DNA from: Ciceribacter sp. L1K22
GTDB lineage: Bacteria; Pseudomonadota; Alphaproteobacteria; Rhizobiales; Rhizobiaceae
Assembly: GCF_017599385.1 (NCBI RefSeq)
Contig: NZ_JAGFPK010000002.1
Span: 806,001-870,000 of the forward strand
DNA: 64,000 nucleotides
Reading direction: 5' to 3'
The position numbers were made by a program, and so were the translations under genes. The notes under the pieces are model-generated. The model worked only from the letters and a program-made list of their open reading frames with translations. It ran no database searches and was not told where the DNA came from. Below are positions 51,940 to 61,526 of this stretch, piece after piece. Each line of letters begins with the position of its first letter. The stretch's first letter is position 1.

Positions 51940-53859
51940 ATGAAGCGTGATTTGTCAGCACTAAGAACAAGCTCGGCATGTGGAAGAAGCGGTATCGTGC
52001 TGACCGTTGCCGCAAGCTTGCTGGCACTGAGCCCGATGCCGGCAGTCGCATTCGAGATTTTCGGCATCAAGCTCTTTGAAGGTAAGGACGAACGTCTGGA
52101 AGTGATCAACCCGGTCGACTATTCGATCGATCTGGATATCGATAGCGGCGATGCGGCTCTGGACGATGACTTGCGGCGCAGCTCGCTCCTTCTGCAAAAT
52201 GAAGGCGAGCCTGTTTCGGGTGACCTGGGACTCGTGATCAGAGCCCGCGACGACCGCGACCGTCTTGTGGCGACTCTCTACGAAAATTCGCGCTACGGCG
52301 GCGTTGTCACAGTCCGGGTGGACGGGACACGGCTGGAAGAGCTGCCACCAAACCCGACATTCCGGAAGGAAGGACCTATCCCGGTGACGATTAGCGTCGA
52401 TCCCGGCCCCTCCTTTGTGCTGGGCAAGTTCACTCTGGGGGGCGATGCGGCGCGGCTCGACCCGTCGGACTATGATCTCGAGCCAGGCGACGCGGCTGGG
52501 TCGGACAAAATTCTCGCGGCCGCAGAGAGGGTGGTGATCGACCTGAAGGCGGAAGGACGTCCGCTCGCCCGGCTCACCGCGCGCGACGTGATTGCGGACC
52601 ACGAAAGACGTACCGTCGACGTAACCATCGCAGCTGACGGCGGACCGAAAGCGCCGATTGGCGATGTCAGCGTCTCCGGCACGAAAAGCGTCGAGGCGGA
52701 TTTTGTCGCCCGCTACTCCCGGGTACGCCCCGGGCAGCCATACTTTCCGGAGCAACTTGACGCCGCGGCCAAGCGCCTGCGCGAACTGGGTGTATTCTCC
52801 AGTGTGACGATGAAGGAAGCTGATACACTGGCCGCAGATGGATCGCTGCCGATTGAAATCGAAGTCTCAGAAGGGAAGCACCGCTATTTCGGTCTTGGCG
52901 CGACTGTTTCAAGCATCGATGGTTTTGGGTTGCAGGGCTACTGGGGCCACCGCAACCTTTTCGGCCAAGCCGAGCAACTTCGGATAGAGGGCTCGATCGG
53001 GCGACTTGGCGACACCCAAGAGCTCGGCAATCTCGACTATGCGACCGGCATCTCCTTCACCAAACCTGGGGCATTTTTTCCGGCAGCGACCCTGAGTGCC
53101 AGCATACTAGGCGCTACCCGCGAAACGACCTCCTATGACATCAATACGGTTACGGCGCAGACTAGCCTCGCGTACGAAATGACGGATAGGGATACGATCT
53201 CAGGCGGTGTAGCGGTCGAATGGGCGAATGTTGATGATGCCTTCGGCGAAAACGAGTATCTGACCGTCTATACCCCGTTCGAATATGTCCGCGACGCCCG
53301 GGACGATACGCTAAACCCTACCGAGGGCTACCGCGCCTCCTTCGCCGCTTCGCCGAGTTATGAGACATTCGGCAGCACCCCCTTCATTTCTTTACAGGGA
53401 AGCGTCACCGGCTATCTGGGTCTCGGTGAGGAAGATCGTATTGTCCTCGCGGGAAAAATTGCCGGCGGGTCTGTTTTCGGGTCGGGCTCTCTGTCGGACA
53501 TACCGACGAATCGCCGTTTCTTCGCCGGAGGCGGCGGATCGGTGAGGGGTTATGCCTTCGAGGAAATATCCCCATACAACGCCGATGACGATCCCACCGG
53601 TGGACGTTCGTTTGCCACGGCGTCATTTGAAGCGCGCATCAAGATCACCGAAGCGATCGGCGTTGTGCCTTTCATCGATGTCGGTACGGTCTCGGCCTCG
53701 AATTTTCCGGATTTCTCAGATATCCGTGCAGGTGCGGGTATAGGTCTCCGCTACGCGACACCATTCGGACCGATCAGGCTCGATGTCGCCATGCCTCTGG
53801 ACCGCTATGATGGCGGCAGCGACTACGGAATTTATGCCGGGATCGGCCAGAGCTTCTGA
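51940..53859 (+). CDS. tamA: Outer-membrane translocation/assembly protein TamA (Omp85)
   Basis: A BamA/TamA-superfamily protein of about 639 residues. A signal peptide (LTVAASLLALSPMPAVA) is followed by POTRA-like domains (roughly 60-300) and a C-terminal 16-strand barrel with the family motif RFFAGGGGSVRGYAF and a final VAMPLDRYD...GIGQSF strand. With TamB it helps insert or secrete some outer-membrane proteins and moves lipids. The frame is open to GTG 51922; ATG 51940 is chosen, though its ribosome site is weak. tamB follows after 25 bases. Confidence 0.9.
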   Translation: MKRDLSALRTSSACGRSGIVLTVAASLLALSPMPAVAFEIFGIKLFEGKDERLEVINPVDYSIDLDIDSGDAALDDDLRRSSLLLQNEGEPVSGDLGLVIRARDDRDRLVATLYENSRYGGVVTVRVDGTRLEELPPNPTFRKEGPIPVTISVDPGPSFVLGKFTLGGDAARLDPSDYDLEPGDAAGSDKILAAAERVVIDLKAEGRPLARLTARDVIADHERRTVDVTIAADGGPKAPIGDVSVSGTKSVEADFVARYSRVRPGQPYFPEQLDAAAKRLRELGVFSSVTMKEADTLAADGSLPIEIEVSEGKHRYFGLGATVSSIDGFGLQGYWGHRNLFGQAEQLRIEGSIGRLGDTQELGNLDYATGISFTKPGAFFPAATLSASILGATRETTSYDINTVTAQTSLAYEMTDRDTISGGVAVEWANVDDAFGENEYLTVYTPFEYVRDARDDTLNPTEGYRASFAASPSYETFGSTPFISLQGSVTGYLGLGEEDRIVLAGKIAGGSVFGSGSLSDIPTNRRFFAGGGGSVRGYAFEEISPYNADDDPTGGRSFATASFEARIKITEAIGVVPFIDVGTVSASNFPDFSDIRAGAGIGLRYATPFGPIRLDVAMPLDRYDGGSDYGIYAGIGQSF

Positions 53860-53884
53860 AGCCTGGAGAAGGAAAACACTGACC

Positions 53885-56800
53885 ATGGCCTTTCTGAAGC
53901 GCCTCGCATTATGGTCCATAAGGCTTCTCGGCCTGACTGCCGGCATCGCAATCCTGCTGGGCCTTATTTTGATTGTGGCCGTCGGATTCACGTCCAGCGG
54001 GAGCCAGTTCATCGCATCTTTCGTCAGTGGGCTGATTTCCTCTCCCGGTCAAAACATCACGATCAGCAACCTGGGCTCCATCCTAACAGGGAAGCTTCGC
54101 ATCGAGTCCGTCACGCTCGCTGACAGGCGCGGCACCTACGGCAGCATCAGCGGCATCGAAATCGACTGGACGCCTTCCGCTCTTCTCGGGGCAAACTTCA
54201 GAGCCGAAAGGGTGTCGGCCTCGTCTATGACGATAGAGCGACTGCCTGAGACAGGCGAACAGGAAGCAACCACCTCTAGAAGCGGATTCCAGCTACCGGT
54301 AAAACTGGACATCGACACGATTTCGCTTCCTTCGGTTAGGTTTGGCGAGGAGGTTGCCGGACTGCCACTGGCCTTTTCCGCAAGCGGGTCATTGACGGCA
54401 GATGGCAACTCGATAGCGGCGTCGCTCGATGCCCAACGCCTGGACACCCCGGAAACATCTCTCGAAGCCCGCCTCGTCTACGCACCTGCCGACAACACCC
54501 TGATCCTTGACGGCAAGTACGCCGAACCCCGGGAGGGACTATTCGGCACCTTGCTCCGCATCCCGGGAGAGCCCACGCTGACGGTGCGCGTCAATGGTCA
54601 AGGTCCTCTGTCCGACTGGGTCGCCGAACTGAGCGCCGATCTGAACGGTGAAACCGTTCTTGCCGTAGAAGCTGGGCACCGGCTCCAGCAGGACGGCGAT
54701 CGTCAGATTCGGGTCACGGGTGGAGGCGAATTTGCGAGCCTGATGCCGCCATTGCTACGCGAGACTTTCTCCGGCGAGACATCCGTTGATCTTTTCGCGT
54801 CTCTCAACGGAACCGACCGACTGAGCATAGAGACGGCCCGTCTCTCCACCGGCAATCTTCTTCTTACCGCGTCAGGGACACTGGATCGTAGCGGGGAGAA
54901 TAACCTGCAGGCCAATCTGGTGAGTGTCGGTGGACCGATGGATATCCGTTGGCCGCTGCAGAACGGCGATGTAGTTGCTGCCATCGAGCGGATCGACCTG
55001 ACGGCTGTTGGTCCTGCGCAGTCGGCGACGATCTCAGCTGGCGCGTCTCTGGCGCGGCTCAAGGTCCCAACCGCAGAGCTGGATAACGTTCGCTTCGACG
55101 CCCGGTCACGCAATTTCAATCTGGCAGCGCTCTCCGGCGACTTGGATGTCAACCTCGCAGTGGGCGGAGGCGATTTTCAAAACGCCAACTTTGACCGCGC
55201 GATCCGTACACCCCTGACAATCAAGGCACCCCTCACCGTCACCGATGAAAGCGTGGCATCGGACAACATCAGCATCGAAAGCCCCGCGGTCAACGGCACG
55301 ATCGCGGCTCGATATGTGTTGGCCGACGGATCGGCTGCTGGCGCCGTAAACGTGCGAATATCGCCAACCGCGCTACCGGAGACAGTCGCGGAACGGTTCG
55401 ACGGCGATCTCACGATAAGCGGCGACGTCGCCTACGGGATCGATGGGACGGTGGATATCGATCAGCTCGCCGTCGACTCCAGCCTCGGCACTATCGAGGG
55501 CAACGTCACCGTTGGACAAGGCGATCTCGCAAGCGAACTCAGCGGCACGATCACCAATCTCGGAAACCTGCTTACAAATGTTGAGGGGCAGGCATCGTTT
55601 ACCGCAAATCTGTCTGGGTCCGTTGCAACGCCGCACGCAAGCGTAACGATGTCGATCGCCGACGCCATTTTCGCCGGACGCGAATTGAGCGACTTCACGC
55701 TTTCGGCGGCGGGACTTGTTGATCCGCAGGCGCCAGCCGGCACAGTCCAGGCCGAGGGTTCGATAGACGGCCAACAGATATCCATGCGGTCCTCCGTCAA
55801 GACAAGCGATGGATTGATACGCGTGCCCACAGTGACCGTGAACGTCGGCTCCAACGAACTCAGGGGATCGCTTGCATTTAACCGTGAGCGCGTTCCGTCG
55901 GGCGAACTGACGTTTGACTTTCCGCAGATAGATTTGATCGCGGCTTTCGTCGGCCAGCAGCTTTCGGGCGACCTGTCTGGTAATGTTCGCCTATCCGCCG
56001 ATGTCACGGATGTGTCGGTCAATATTGAAGCGACGGGGTCGTCCCTCGCCCGGGACGGAACGACAGTGGTCGAGCCCCGGTTTGACGTCACGATCGACGA
56101 TGTTGCGGACCTACAGATGAACGGAAGCATCAGCGCACAGTCCGTCGGTATCGGCGCAAACTCCTTAATGTCCCCAACGGTCACCTTCACCGGCAACTCT
56201 GACCACACAGTGGTTGAGATCACCGCACGCTACGACAACGCGCCGGTCAGGGCGACCGCTACCCTCTCGCGTTCCTCGCAGGGAATTGACATTGCTATGC
56301 GGGAGTTCGCCGCAGCACCGCGCGGCATCGACATTCGCCTCGCAGATCCCGCAACGATCAATATTGCGAACGGCACTGTGCGCACCGACGACCTGACGCT
56401 TGAAGTAGGAAGTGGTACAGTTGCGGTTCAGGGGTCTATCGGAACAATGCTGAACGCCAACGCGACGATCAGCGGAATGCCTGCAAGCCTCGTGAACAGC
56501 GTCGCGCCATCGCTTTCAGCTTCCGGGACAGTTGCGGGAACTGTGGAGGCGCGAGGCAGCCTCAGCGAGCCTATGGTGACCTATCGGCTGAACTGGAGCG
56601 AAGCCGCTGTTGCCCAGACCCGAAGTGCCGGTGTTCCTCCCTTAAACGTCGAGGCCAACGGTAACATTGCCGGTAAAAACCTGACGATTGAGACGAGCAT
56701 CACCGGCGGCGCGGGAGTATCGATCAACGCCAGCGGTACAGTCACTATCGAGGGCAACACGCCTCTCTCGCTGCGGCTCTCCGGAAATATACCTCTCGGC

Positions 56801-58048
56801 CTGTTTGCCGCTCAACTGTCGGCGCAAGGACTGGTCGCCGAAGGAACCGCGACCGTCAACGCAACCATCTCGGGGCCGGCCTCGACTCCGTCGATCACAG
56901 GCAGTGCATCATTGAACGGCGGCACTCTCGTCGATGTCCGTCGCAATCTGACCATCGAGGCACTTTCGGCCAATGTCGCATTGAACGGCAATCAGGCGCA
57001 GATATCGGCTCTTTCGGGGCGCCTCTCCGGCGGCGGAAGCATCAGTGGCAACGGGACCGTCGGACTCTCTGGCAGCCTGCCCGCCGACATCACTCTCAAC
57101 CTGTCAGAGGCTGCCTATGTCGACGGCACACTTGTTTCAACGTCGGCAAGCGGCGATCTTACTCTGCGCGGTCCTCTTCTCGCAGGCCCTACTCTTTCAG
57201 GTAATCTGGCGCTCGGGGAAACGGCCATCACCATACCGGAACGTCTTCCCGCGACACTCAGCGAACTGGACATCACCCACCGCAACGCGCCTGCCGATGT
57301 CCAGAGGCAGGTCGCAGCATTGTCCCGGCAGGGCGGAAACGGGACGTCAAGCGGAATCAATCTCGACCTGGGCATTACGACTCCTGGAAAGATATTCGTG
57401 CGTGGTCGTGGTATCGATGCGGAACTGGGTGGTTCGCTCACCGTTCGCGGAACGAGCACGACACCGGCAGTGTCCGGCGCCTTCACGCTGACACGTGGAC
57501 GGCTTTCGATCCTGACGCGTCGCCTGACATTCACCAGCGGCACGATTACTTTCGGCGGCAACTTGATACCCCTCCTCAATCTGGAAGCCTCGAGCACCGC
57601 CGGAAGCACGACGATCACGGTAAGAATATCGGGGCTTGCAAATGATCCCGCCGTCTCCTTCTCCTCGTCGCCGGCCCTTCCCGAAGATGAAATCCTGGCA
57701 CAGCTGATTTTCGGCCAGTCGCTGTCCAGACTTTCGGCGGTGCAGATCGCCCAACTCGCGGACGCTGCCAGCCAACTCGCCGGCGGCCGGTCTTCCTCGC
57801 TTTTCGAAACGCTTCGCGCCGGTCTCGGTGTCGACAATCTCGACATCACGACCGACTCGGAAGGAAATGCCGCGATCAGCGCCGGGCGCTATCTGAACGA
57901 TCGCACCTATCTGGAGCTCCAGCAATCGGGCAACGGTGGCGGCAAGGCGGTGATCAACCTTGACATCGGGCGCGGCGTCAAGTTGCGCGGCGAAGCTGGT
58001 GGAGACGGCTCGTCGGGAGCGGGCATCTTTTACGAGCGGGAATACTAG
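53885..58048 (+). CDS. tamB: Translocation/assembly module protein TamB
   Basis: 1387 residues. An N-terminal membrane helix (about 9-33) anchors it in the inner membrane; the rest is a long periplasm-spanning beta-taco of repeated strands (many LSGDLTISGDVAYGIDGTV-like segments), ending in the conserved DUF490/TamB C-terminal domain (about 1050-1387, ending EREY). Such proteins bridge the membranes and move phospholipid, working with TamA. GGAGAAGGA precedes the ATG by about 9 bases. The end lies 10 bases from the convergent lrp stop. Confidence 0.93.
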   Translation: MAFLKRLALWSIRLLGLTAGIAILLGLILIVAVGFTSSGSQFIASFVSGLISSPGQNITISNLGSILTGKLRIESVTLADRRGTYGSISGIEIDWTPSALLGANFRAERVSASSMTIERLPETGEQEATTSRSGFQLPVKLDIDTISLPSVRFGEEVAGLPLAFSASGSLTADGNSIAASLDAQRLDTPETSLEARLVYAPADNTLILDGKYAEPREGLFGTLLRIPGEPTLTVRVNGQGPLSDWVAELSADLNGETVLAVEAGHRLQQDGDRQIRVTGGGEFASLMPPLLRETFSGETSVDLFASLNGTDRLSIETARLSTGNLLLTASGTLDRSGENNLQANLVSVGGPMDIRWPLQNGDVVAAIERIDLTAVGPAQSATISAGASLARLKVPTAELDNVRFDARSRNFNLAALSGDLDVNLAVGGGDFQNANFDRAIRTPLTIKAPLTVTDESVASDNISIESPAVNGTIAARYVLADGSAAGAVNVRISPTALPETVAERFDGDLTISGDVAYGIDGTVDIDQLAVDSSLGTIEGNVTVGQGDLASELSGTITNLGNLLTNVEGQASFTANLSGSVATPHASVTMSIADAIFAGRELSDFTLSAAGLVDPQAPAGTVQAEGSIDGQQISMRSSVKTSDGLIRVPTVTVNVGSNELRGSLAFNRERVPSGELTFDFPQIDLIAAFVGQQLSGDLSGNVRLSADVTDVSVNIEATGSSLARDGTTVVEPRFDVTIDDVADLQMNGSISAQSVGIGANSLMSPTVTFTGNSDHTVVEITARYDNAPVRATATLSRSSQGIDIAMREFAAAPRGIDIRLADPATINIANGTVRTDDLTLEVGSGTVAVQGSIGTMLNANATISGMPASLVNSVAPSLSASGTVAGTVEARGSLSEPMVTYRLNWSEAAVAQTRSAGVPPLNVEANGNIAGKNLTIETSITGGAGVSINASGTVTIEGNTPLSLRLSGNIPLGLFAAQLSAQGLVAEGTATVNATISGPASTPSITGSASLNGGTLVDVRRNLTIEALSANVALNGNQAQISALSGRLSGGGSISGNGTVGLSGSLPADITLNLSEAAYVDGTLVSTSASGDLTLRGPLLAGPTLSGNLALGETAITIPERLPATLSELDITHRNAPADVQRQVAALSRQGGNGTSSGINLDLGITTPGKIFVRGRGIDAELGGSLTVRGTSTTPAVSGAFTLTRGRLSILTRRLTFTSGTITFGGNLIPLLNLEASSTAGSTTITVRISGLANDPAVSFSSSPALPEDEILAQLIFGQSLSRLSAVQIAQLADAASQLAGGRSSSLFETLRAGLGVDNLDITTDSEGNAAISAGRYLNDRTYLELQQSGNGGGKAVINLDIGRGVKLRGEAGGDGSSGAGIFYEREY

Positions 58049-58058
58049 CGAGGCGAGG

Positions 58059-58496
58059 TCAAAGACCCATCTTGCTCGTCTTCAGCAGGATGCTGGATTC
58101 CGTCGAGTTTATTCCCTCCACGAGCCTGATCCTTCGAAGAGTTTCATCGAAACGGGCCAGATCTTTCGTTTCGAGTTCGGCGATAAGGTCCCACCGGCCA
58201 TTCGTGCTGTGAAGCGCCTTTATCTCGGGCATACCACGAAGATTCTGGGTCACCCTGTCCGCATACTTTCCGACGACTTCAATCATGACGACCGCCCGGA
58301 CGCCCGTCTGCGCCAGTTCATCTCCGGTGCGTATCGTAAAGCCAGTGATCGTGCCGTTATCGACCATCCGCTGAATACGCATCGTGATAGTGGCGCGGGC
58401 AGCCCCGGTCGATGCGGCCAGCGAAGCGACAGGCAACCGCGCATTTTGCCGAAGCGCGGATAGGATGCTCCGATCCAGATCGTCAATGTTCGACAT
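58059..58496 (-). CDS. Lrp/AsnC-family transcriptional regulator
   Basis: 145 residues. N-terminal HTH (about 6-50, DDLDRSILSALRQNARLPVAS and TITMRIQRMVDNGTI) and a C-terminal RAM ligand-binding domain (65-140). It is divergent from the arginase gene by about 120 bases, and a palindrome lies between them, so it most likely controls arginase and ornithine aminotransferase in response to arginine or ornithine. This is inferred from position; the effector is not known. Confidence 0.9.
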   Translation of the reverse strand: MSNIDDLDRSILSALRQNARLPVASLAASTGAARATITMRIQRMVDNGTITGFTIRTGDELAQTGVRAVVMIEVVGKYADRVTQNLRGMPEIKALHSTNGRWDLIAELETKDLARFDETLRRIRLVEGINSTESSILLKTSKMGL

Positions 58497-58522
58497 ATTG
58501 AAAGGTTGTACCTACCATAACG

Positions 58523-58542
58523 AGAATTACATGCCGAATTCT
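58523..58542. promoter_or_regulatory. Putative Lrp operator between lrp and arginase
   Basis: AGAATT-N8-AATTCT, a perfect 6-bp inverted repeat in the divergent intergenic region, with the AT-rich character seen in Lrp/AsnC sites. It lies 26 bases before the lrp start. Confidence 0.5.
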
Positions 58543-58614
58543 GACACTTTTCCGTCTTTTTGCAACGCCTCCAATGCCTCAAGATCAGTGAGACAGGACG
58601 GGAGATTGAAAACG

Positions 58615-59550
58615 GTGACGGAAAACACGAACAAGCTGGCGCTGATTGGAGTGCCCCTTGAGGAAGGTTCAGGTCGCGGTGGCTGCGCAATGGGTCCGGC
58701 CGCACTAAGAATAGCAGGCATCGCCGATACGATGACGGAACTTGGATTCGACGTCGCGGACTTGGGAGACCTCCGACCGGTTCCGGCAGACCGCCTCACG
58801 TCTTCCGAAAAAGCCCGCCGCTTGCCTGAAGTTGCGGCGATGGCACGCGCACTTGAACAGGCGACATACGATGCGGCGACGAATGGAGCCATCCCGATCA
58901 TACTGGGTGGCGACCACAGCCTCTCAATGGGAAGCGTTTCGGGTATGGCACGACGGGCGAACAATATTGGTCGGCCGCTTTTCGTTTTGTGGCTCGATGC
59001 CCACGCCGACTTCAACTCGCCCGAAACATCTCCATCCGGCAACATCCATGGAATGCCCGTGGCGTTTTTCTGCGGCAAGGCGGAATTCGCGCCAATCCTG
59101 CCGGCAGACCGGCCGTTGGTCGACCCGCGGCGCGTGTTCCAGGTTGGCATCCGCTCGGTCGATCCGATCGAGAGGCAGCTGATCGCCAAACACGGCGTCA
59201 ACGTCTATGACATGCGCGCAATCGACGAAAAGGGAATGGCGGCGATTGTTCGCGAAATCATTGCTGCTGTGCGAGCCGAGCACGGTCTTCTCCACATCAG
59301 TCTCGACGTCGATTTTCTCGATCCGGACGTGGCACCGGGCGTCGGAACCACGGTGCCGGGTGGCGCCACCTTCCGCGAAGCACACCTCATCATGGAGATG
59401 ATGCACGACAGTGGTCTCGTATCCTCGCTGGACCTCGTTGAATTGAACCCGTTCCTTGATGATAGGGGTAAGAGCGCCCGCGTCATGGTCGAACTGGCCG
59501 CAAGTCTTTTCGGTCGCCGTATACTCGACCGCCCCACCCGAGCCGCCTGA
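58615..59550 (+). CDS. rocF: Arginase
   Basis: 311 residues of the arginase/agmatinase/formiminoglutamase fold. Manganese ligands appear in GGDHS, DAHADFN and [13 protein letters not shown]. The 1,3-bisphosphate-like N-terminal turn [13 protein letters not shown] fits true arginase. It hydrolyses arginine to ornithine and urea. GTG 58615 or TTG 58606 (with AGGA 7 bases before) could be the start. It precedes the ornithine aminotransferase by 13 bases, forming a catabolic pair. Confidence 0.92.
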   Translation: MTENTNKLALIGVPLEEGSGRGGCAMGPAALRIAGIADTMTELGFDVADLGDLRPVPADRLTSSEKARRLPEVAAMARALEQATYDAATNGAIPIILGGDHSLSMGSVSGMARRANNIGRPLFVLWLDAHADFNSPETSPSGNIHGMPVAFFCGKAEFAPILPADRPLVDPRRVFQVGIRSVDPIERQLIAKHGVNVYDMRAIDEKGMAAIVREIIAAVRAEHGLLHISLDVDFLDPDVAPGVGTTVPGGATFREAHLIMEMMHDSGLVSSLDLVELNPFLDDRGKSARVMVELAASLFGRRILDRPTRAA

Positions 59551-59563
59551 TCGAGAGGTAACA

Positions 59564-60769
59564 ATGTCTAACGCCGCACAACTCATCGCCACAGAACAAC
59601 GCCTCGGCGCCCACAACTACAAGCCCCTCGATGTCGTACTTTCTCGAGGCCAGGGTGTACACGTTTGGGATACCGACGGGAAACGCTACCTCGATTGCCT
59701 TTCCGCCTATTCGGCCGTCAACCAAGGTCACTGCCATCCGAAAATCCTCTCGGCGCTGACCGAACAGGCCTCTAAGCTTACGCTTACCTCGCGCGCATTC
59801 AGGAACGACCAACTGGCGCTCTTCTACGAGGAGGTCGCCGCCCTTACTGGTTCGCACAAGGTCCTGCCCATGAATTCCGGCGCGGAAGCGGTCGAGACCG
59901 CGATCAAGGCAGTGCGCAAGTGGGGTTACGAGACCAAGGGCGTTCTGGAAAACAATGCCGAGATCATCGTATGCGGCGGCAATTTCCACGGTCGCACCCT
60001 CTCGGTGATCTCATTCTCAACCGATCCAGATGCGCGCCAGGGTTTTGGACCGTTTACACCTGGCTTCCGTGTCGTGCCGTTCGGCGACGCCGAAGCCTTT
60101 GCTATGGCCATTGGCGCTAACACCGTTGCCGCCCTCATTGAGCCAATTCAAGGCGAAGCCGGTGTTATCATTCCACCTGTGGGGTACTTTGAGCGGGTTC
60201 GCGAACTATGCACGGCCCACAACATCACACTCATTCTCGATGAAATCCAGACCGGCCTCGGGCGTACGGGGAAGCTGCTCGCGGAAGAACATGAAGGCAT
60301 AGAGGCAGATGTTACACTGGTCGGCAAGGCATTGTCCGGCGGCTTCTATCCCGTTTCCGCGGTGCTTTCGAACTCGGAAGTGCTGGGCGTTCTCAAACCT
60401 GGCCAGCATGGCTCGACCTTCGGCGGAAATCCGTTGGCCTGCGCGGTCGCTCGCGCGGCACTTAAGGTGCTTGTCGAGGAAGACATGATCGGCAATGCGG
60501 AACGCATGGGTGCTTACTTCCTAGAAGGCCTTCGCCAGATCCGGTCCAACGTTGTCAAGGACGTCCGTGGACGTGGCCTGATGCTGGCGGTTGAACTGGT
60601 TCCGGAAGCAGGCGGCGCGCGCTCCTATTGCTACGCACTCAAGGATCGCGGCCTGCTGGCGAAGGACACACATGAGAACACCATTCGTCTAGCGCCACCA
60701 TTGGTCATTGAGAAAGACCAGATCGACTGGGCCCTGCAGCAAATCGAGTCAGTACTCGTCGCGGCCTAG
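59564..60769 (+). CDS. rocD: Ornithine aminotransferase
   Basis: A 401-residue class III PLP aminotransferase that turns ornithine into glutamate semialdehyde. PLP lysine in [17 protein letters not shown]; the cofactor site is [20 protein letters not shown], and [12 protein letters not shown] the canonical aspartate motif. [15 protein letters not shown] matches ornithine aminotransferases. GAGAGGTAACA precedes the ATG. It follows arginase at 13 bases: arginine to ornithine to glutamate semialdehyde. No proline dehydrogenase or P5C dehydrogenase is in view. Confidence 0.95.
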   Translation: MSNAAQLIATEQRLGAHNYKPLDVVLSRGQGVHVWDTDGKRYLDCLSAYSAVNQGHCHPKILSALTEQASKLTLTSRAFRNDQLALFYEEVAALTGSHKVLPMNSGAEAVETAIKAVRKWGYETKGVLENNAEIIVCGGNFHGRTLSVISFSTDPDARQGFGPFTPGFRVVPFGDAEAFAMAIGANTVAALIEPIQGEAGVIIPPVGYFERVRELCTAHNITLILDEIQTGLGRTGKLLAEEHEGIEADVTLVGKALSGGFYPVSAVLSNSEVLGVLKPGQHGSTFGGNPLACAVARAALKVLVEEDMIGNAERMGAYFLEGLRQIRSNVVKDVRGRGLMLAVELVPEAGGARSYCYALKDRGLLAKDTHENTIRLAPPLVIEKDQIDWALQQIESVLVAA

Positions 60770-60970
60770 GCAAAACATTTATTTTAGAAATCGTGAATTT
60801 CCGGAACGAGATTTAGATTTAAGCAACACTCTTTCGCCATAGTGTCTGGAGTTCGATCGGAAGTCCGCTTGGCCGCACGGCCCAGATCGCCGGCTCGAAG
60901 CATTTTCGCCGATGTAGTCCGCGACGGAAGGTCCGGTCAGCAGGGCGCAGCAAAGTTGGGAAGAAGTTTT

Positions 60971-61450
60971 ATGGCGACGACGATCAACTCGACCAATTTC
61001 GGTGGCGATTCTCTCGAGATCATTGCATTCCGGCTGCACGATCAGGAATTCTGCGTGAAGACCACGACCATCCGAGAAATTCGCGGATGGGCCCCGAGCA
61101 CCCCGCTCCCGCACGCACCAAAGGACGTGATCGGTGTTATGAACCTTCGCGGCTCGGTCATTCCGATCATCGACCTTGCCTTCAAGCTCGGCATGAAGAG
61201 CACAGTCGCGAACGAGCGCTCTGCGATCGTAGTCGCCGAAGTCCACAATATGGTTATCGGCATGCTGGTCGATCGGGTGTCGGATATTCTGACCATCCCC
61301 GCCTCCCAGGTTCAGCCTGTTCCGGAAGTCTCCGCCTCCTTCGACAAATCCTTCTCCGAAGGCATTATCGCCAACGAGAACGGCATGATCTGCTTCCTGA
61401 ATCTCTCCAAGATGTTCAAGGGTACCGAGATCGAGGAAATGGCGGCCTGA
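60971..61450 (+). CDS. cheW: Chemotaxis coupling protein CheW
   Basis: 159 residues of the CheW/SH3-barrel fold. Marks of the family: VIGVMNLRGSVIPIIDLAFKLGM, AEVHNMVIGMLVDRVSDI and NLSKMF. It links chemoreceptors to CheA. No che operon or receptor lies nearby; in Agrobacterium a second cheW is likewise outside the main operon. The true start is ATG 60971, with an earlier open frame from 60842. A short inverted repeat (GAAAT-CGTGA-ATTTC, 60787-60801) lies upstream. A bidirectional terminator follows. Confidence 0.94.
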   Translation: MATTINSTNFGGDSLEIIAFRLHDQEFCVKTTTIREIRGWAPSTPLPHAPKDVIGVMNLRGSVIPIIDLAFKLGMKSTVANERSAIVVAEVHNMVIGMLVDRVSDILTIPASQVQPVPEVSASFDKSFSEGIIANENGMICFLNLSKMFKGTEIEEMAA

Positions 61451-61478
61451 TACCGTCGGAACCAATAGAGAATAAGTG

Positions 61479-61506
61479 AGAAAAGCGGCCTTGCGGCCGC
61501 TTTTCT
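61479..61506. terminator. Bidirectional terminator between cheW and the OFA transporter
   Basis: AGAAAAGCGGCC-TTGC-GGCCGCTTTTCT: a 12-bp perfect stem with T-rich ends in both directions. Serves cheW (plus) and the transporter gene (minus). Confidence 0.88.
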
Positions 61507-61526
61507 GCTTTCACATCACTTCGGTT

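Noticed and set aside
60787..60801. Inverted repeat GAAAT-CGTGA-ATTTC as a specific operator
   Set aside because: Short, AT-rich and without a known regulator; kept only as a note under the cheW entry.
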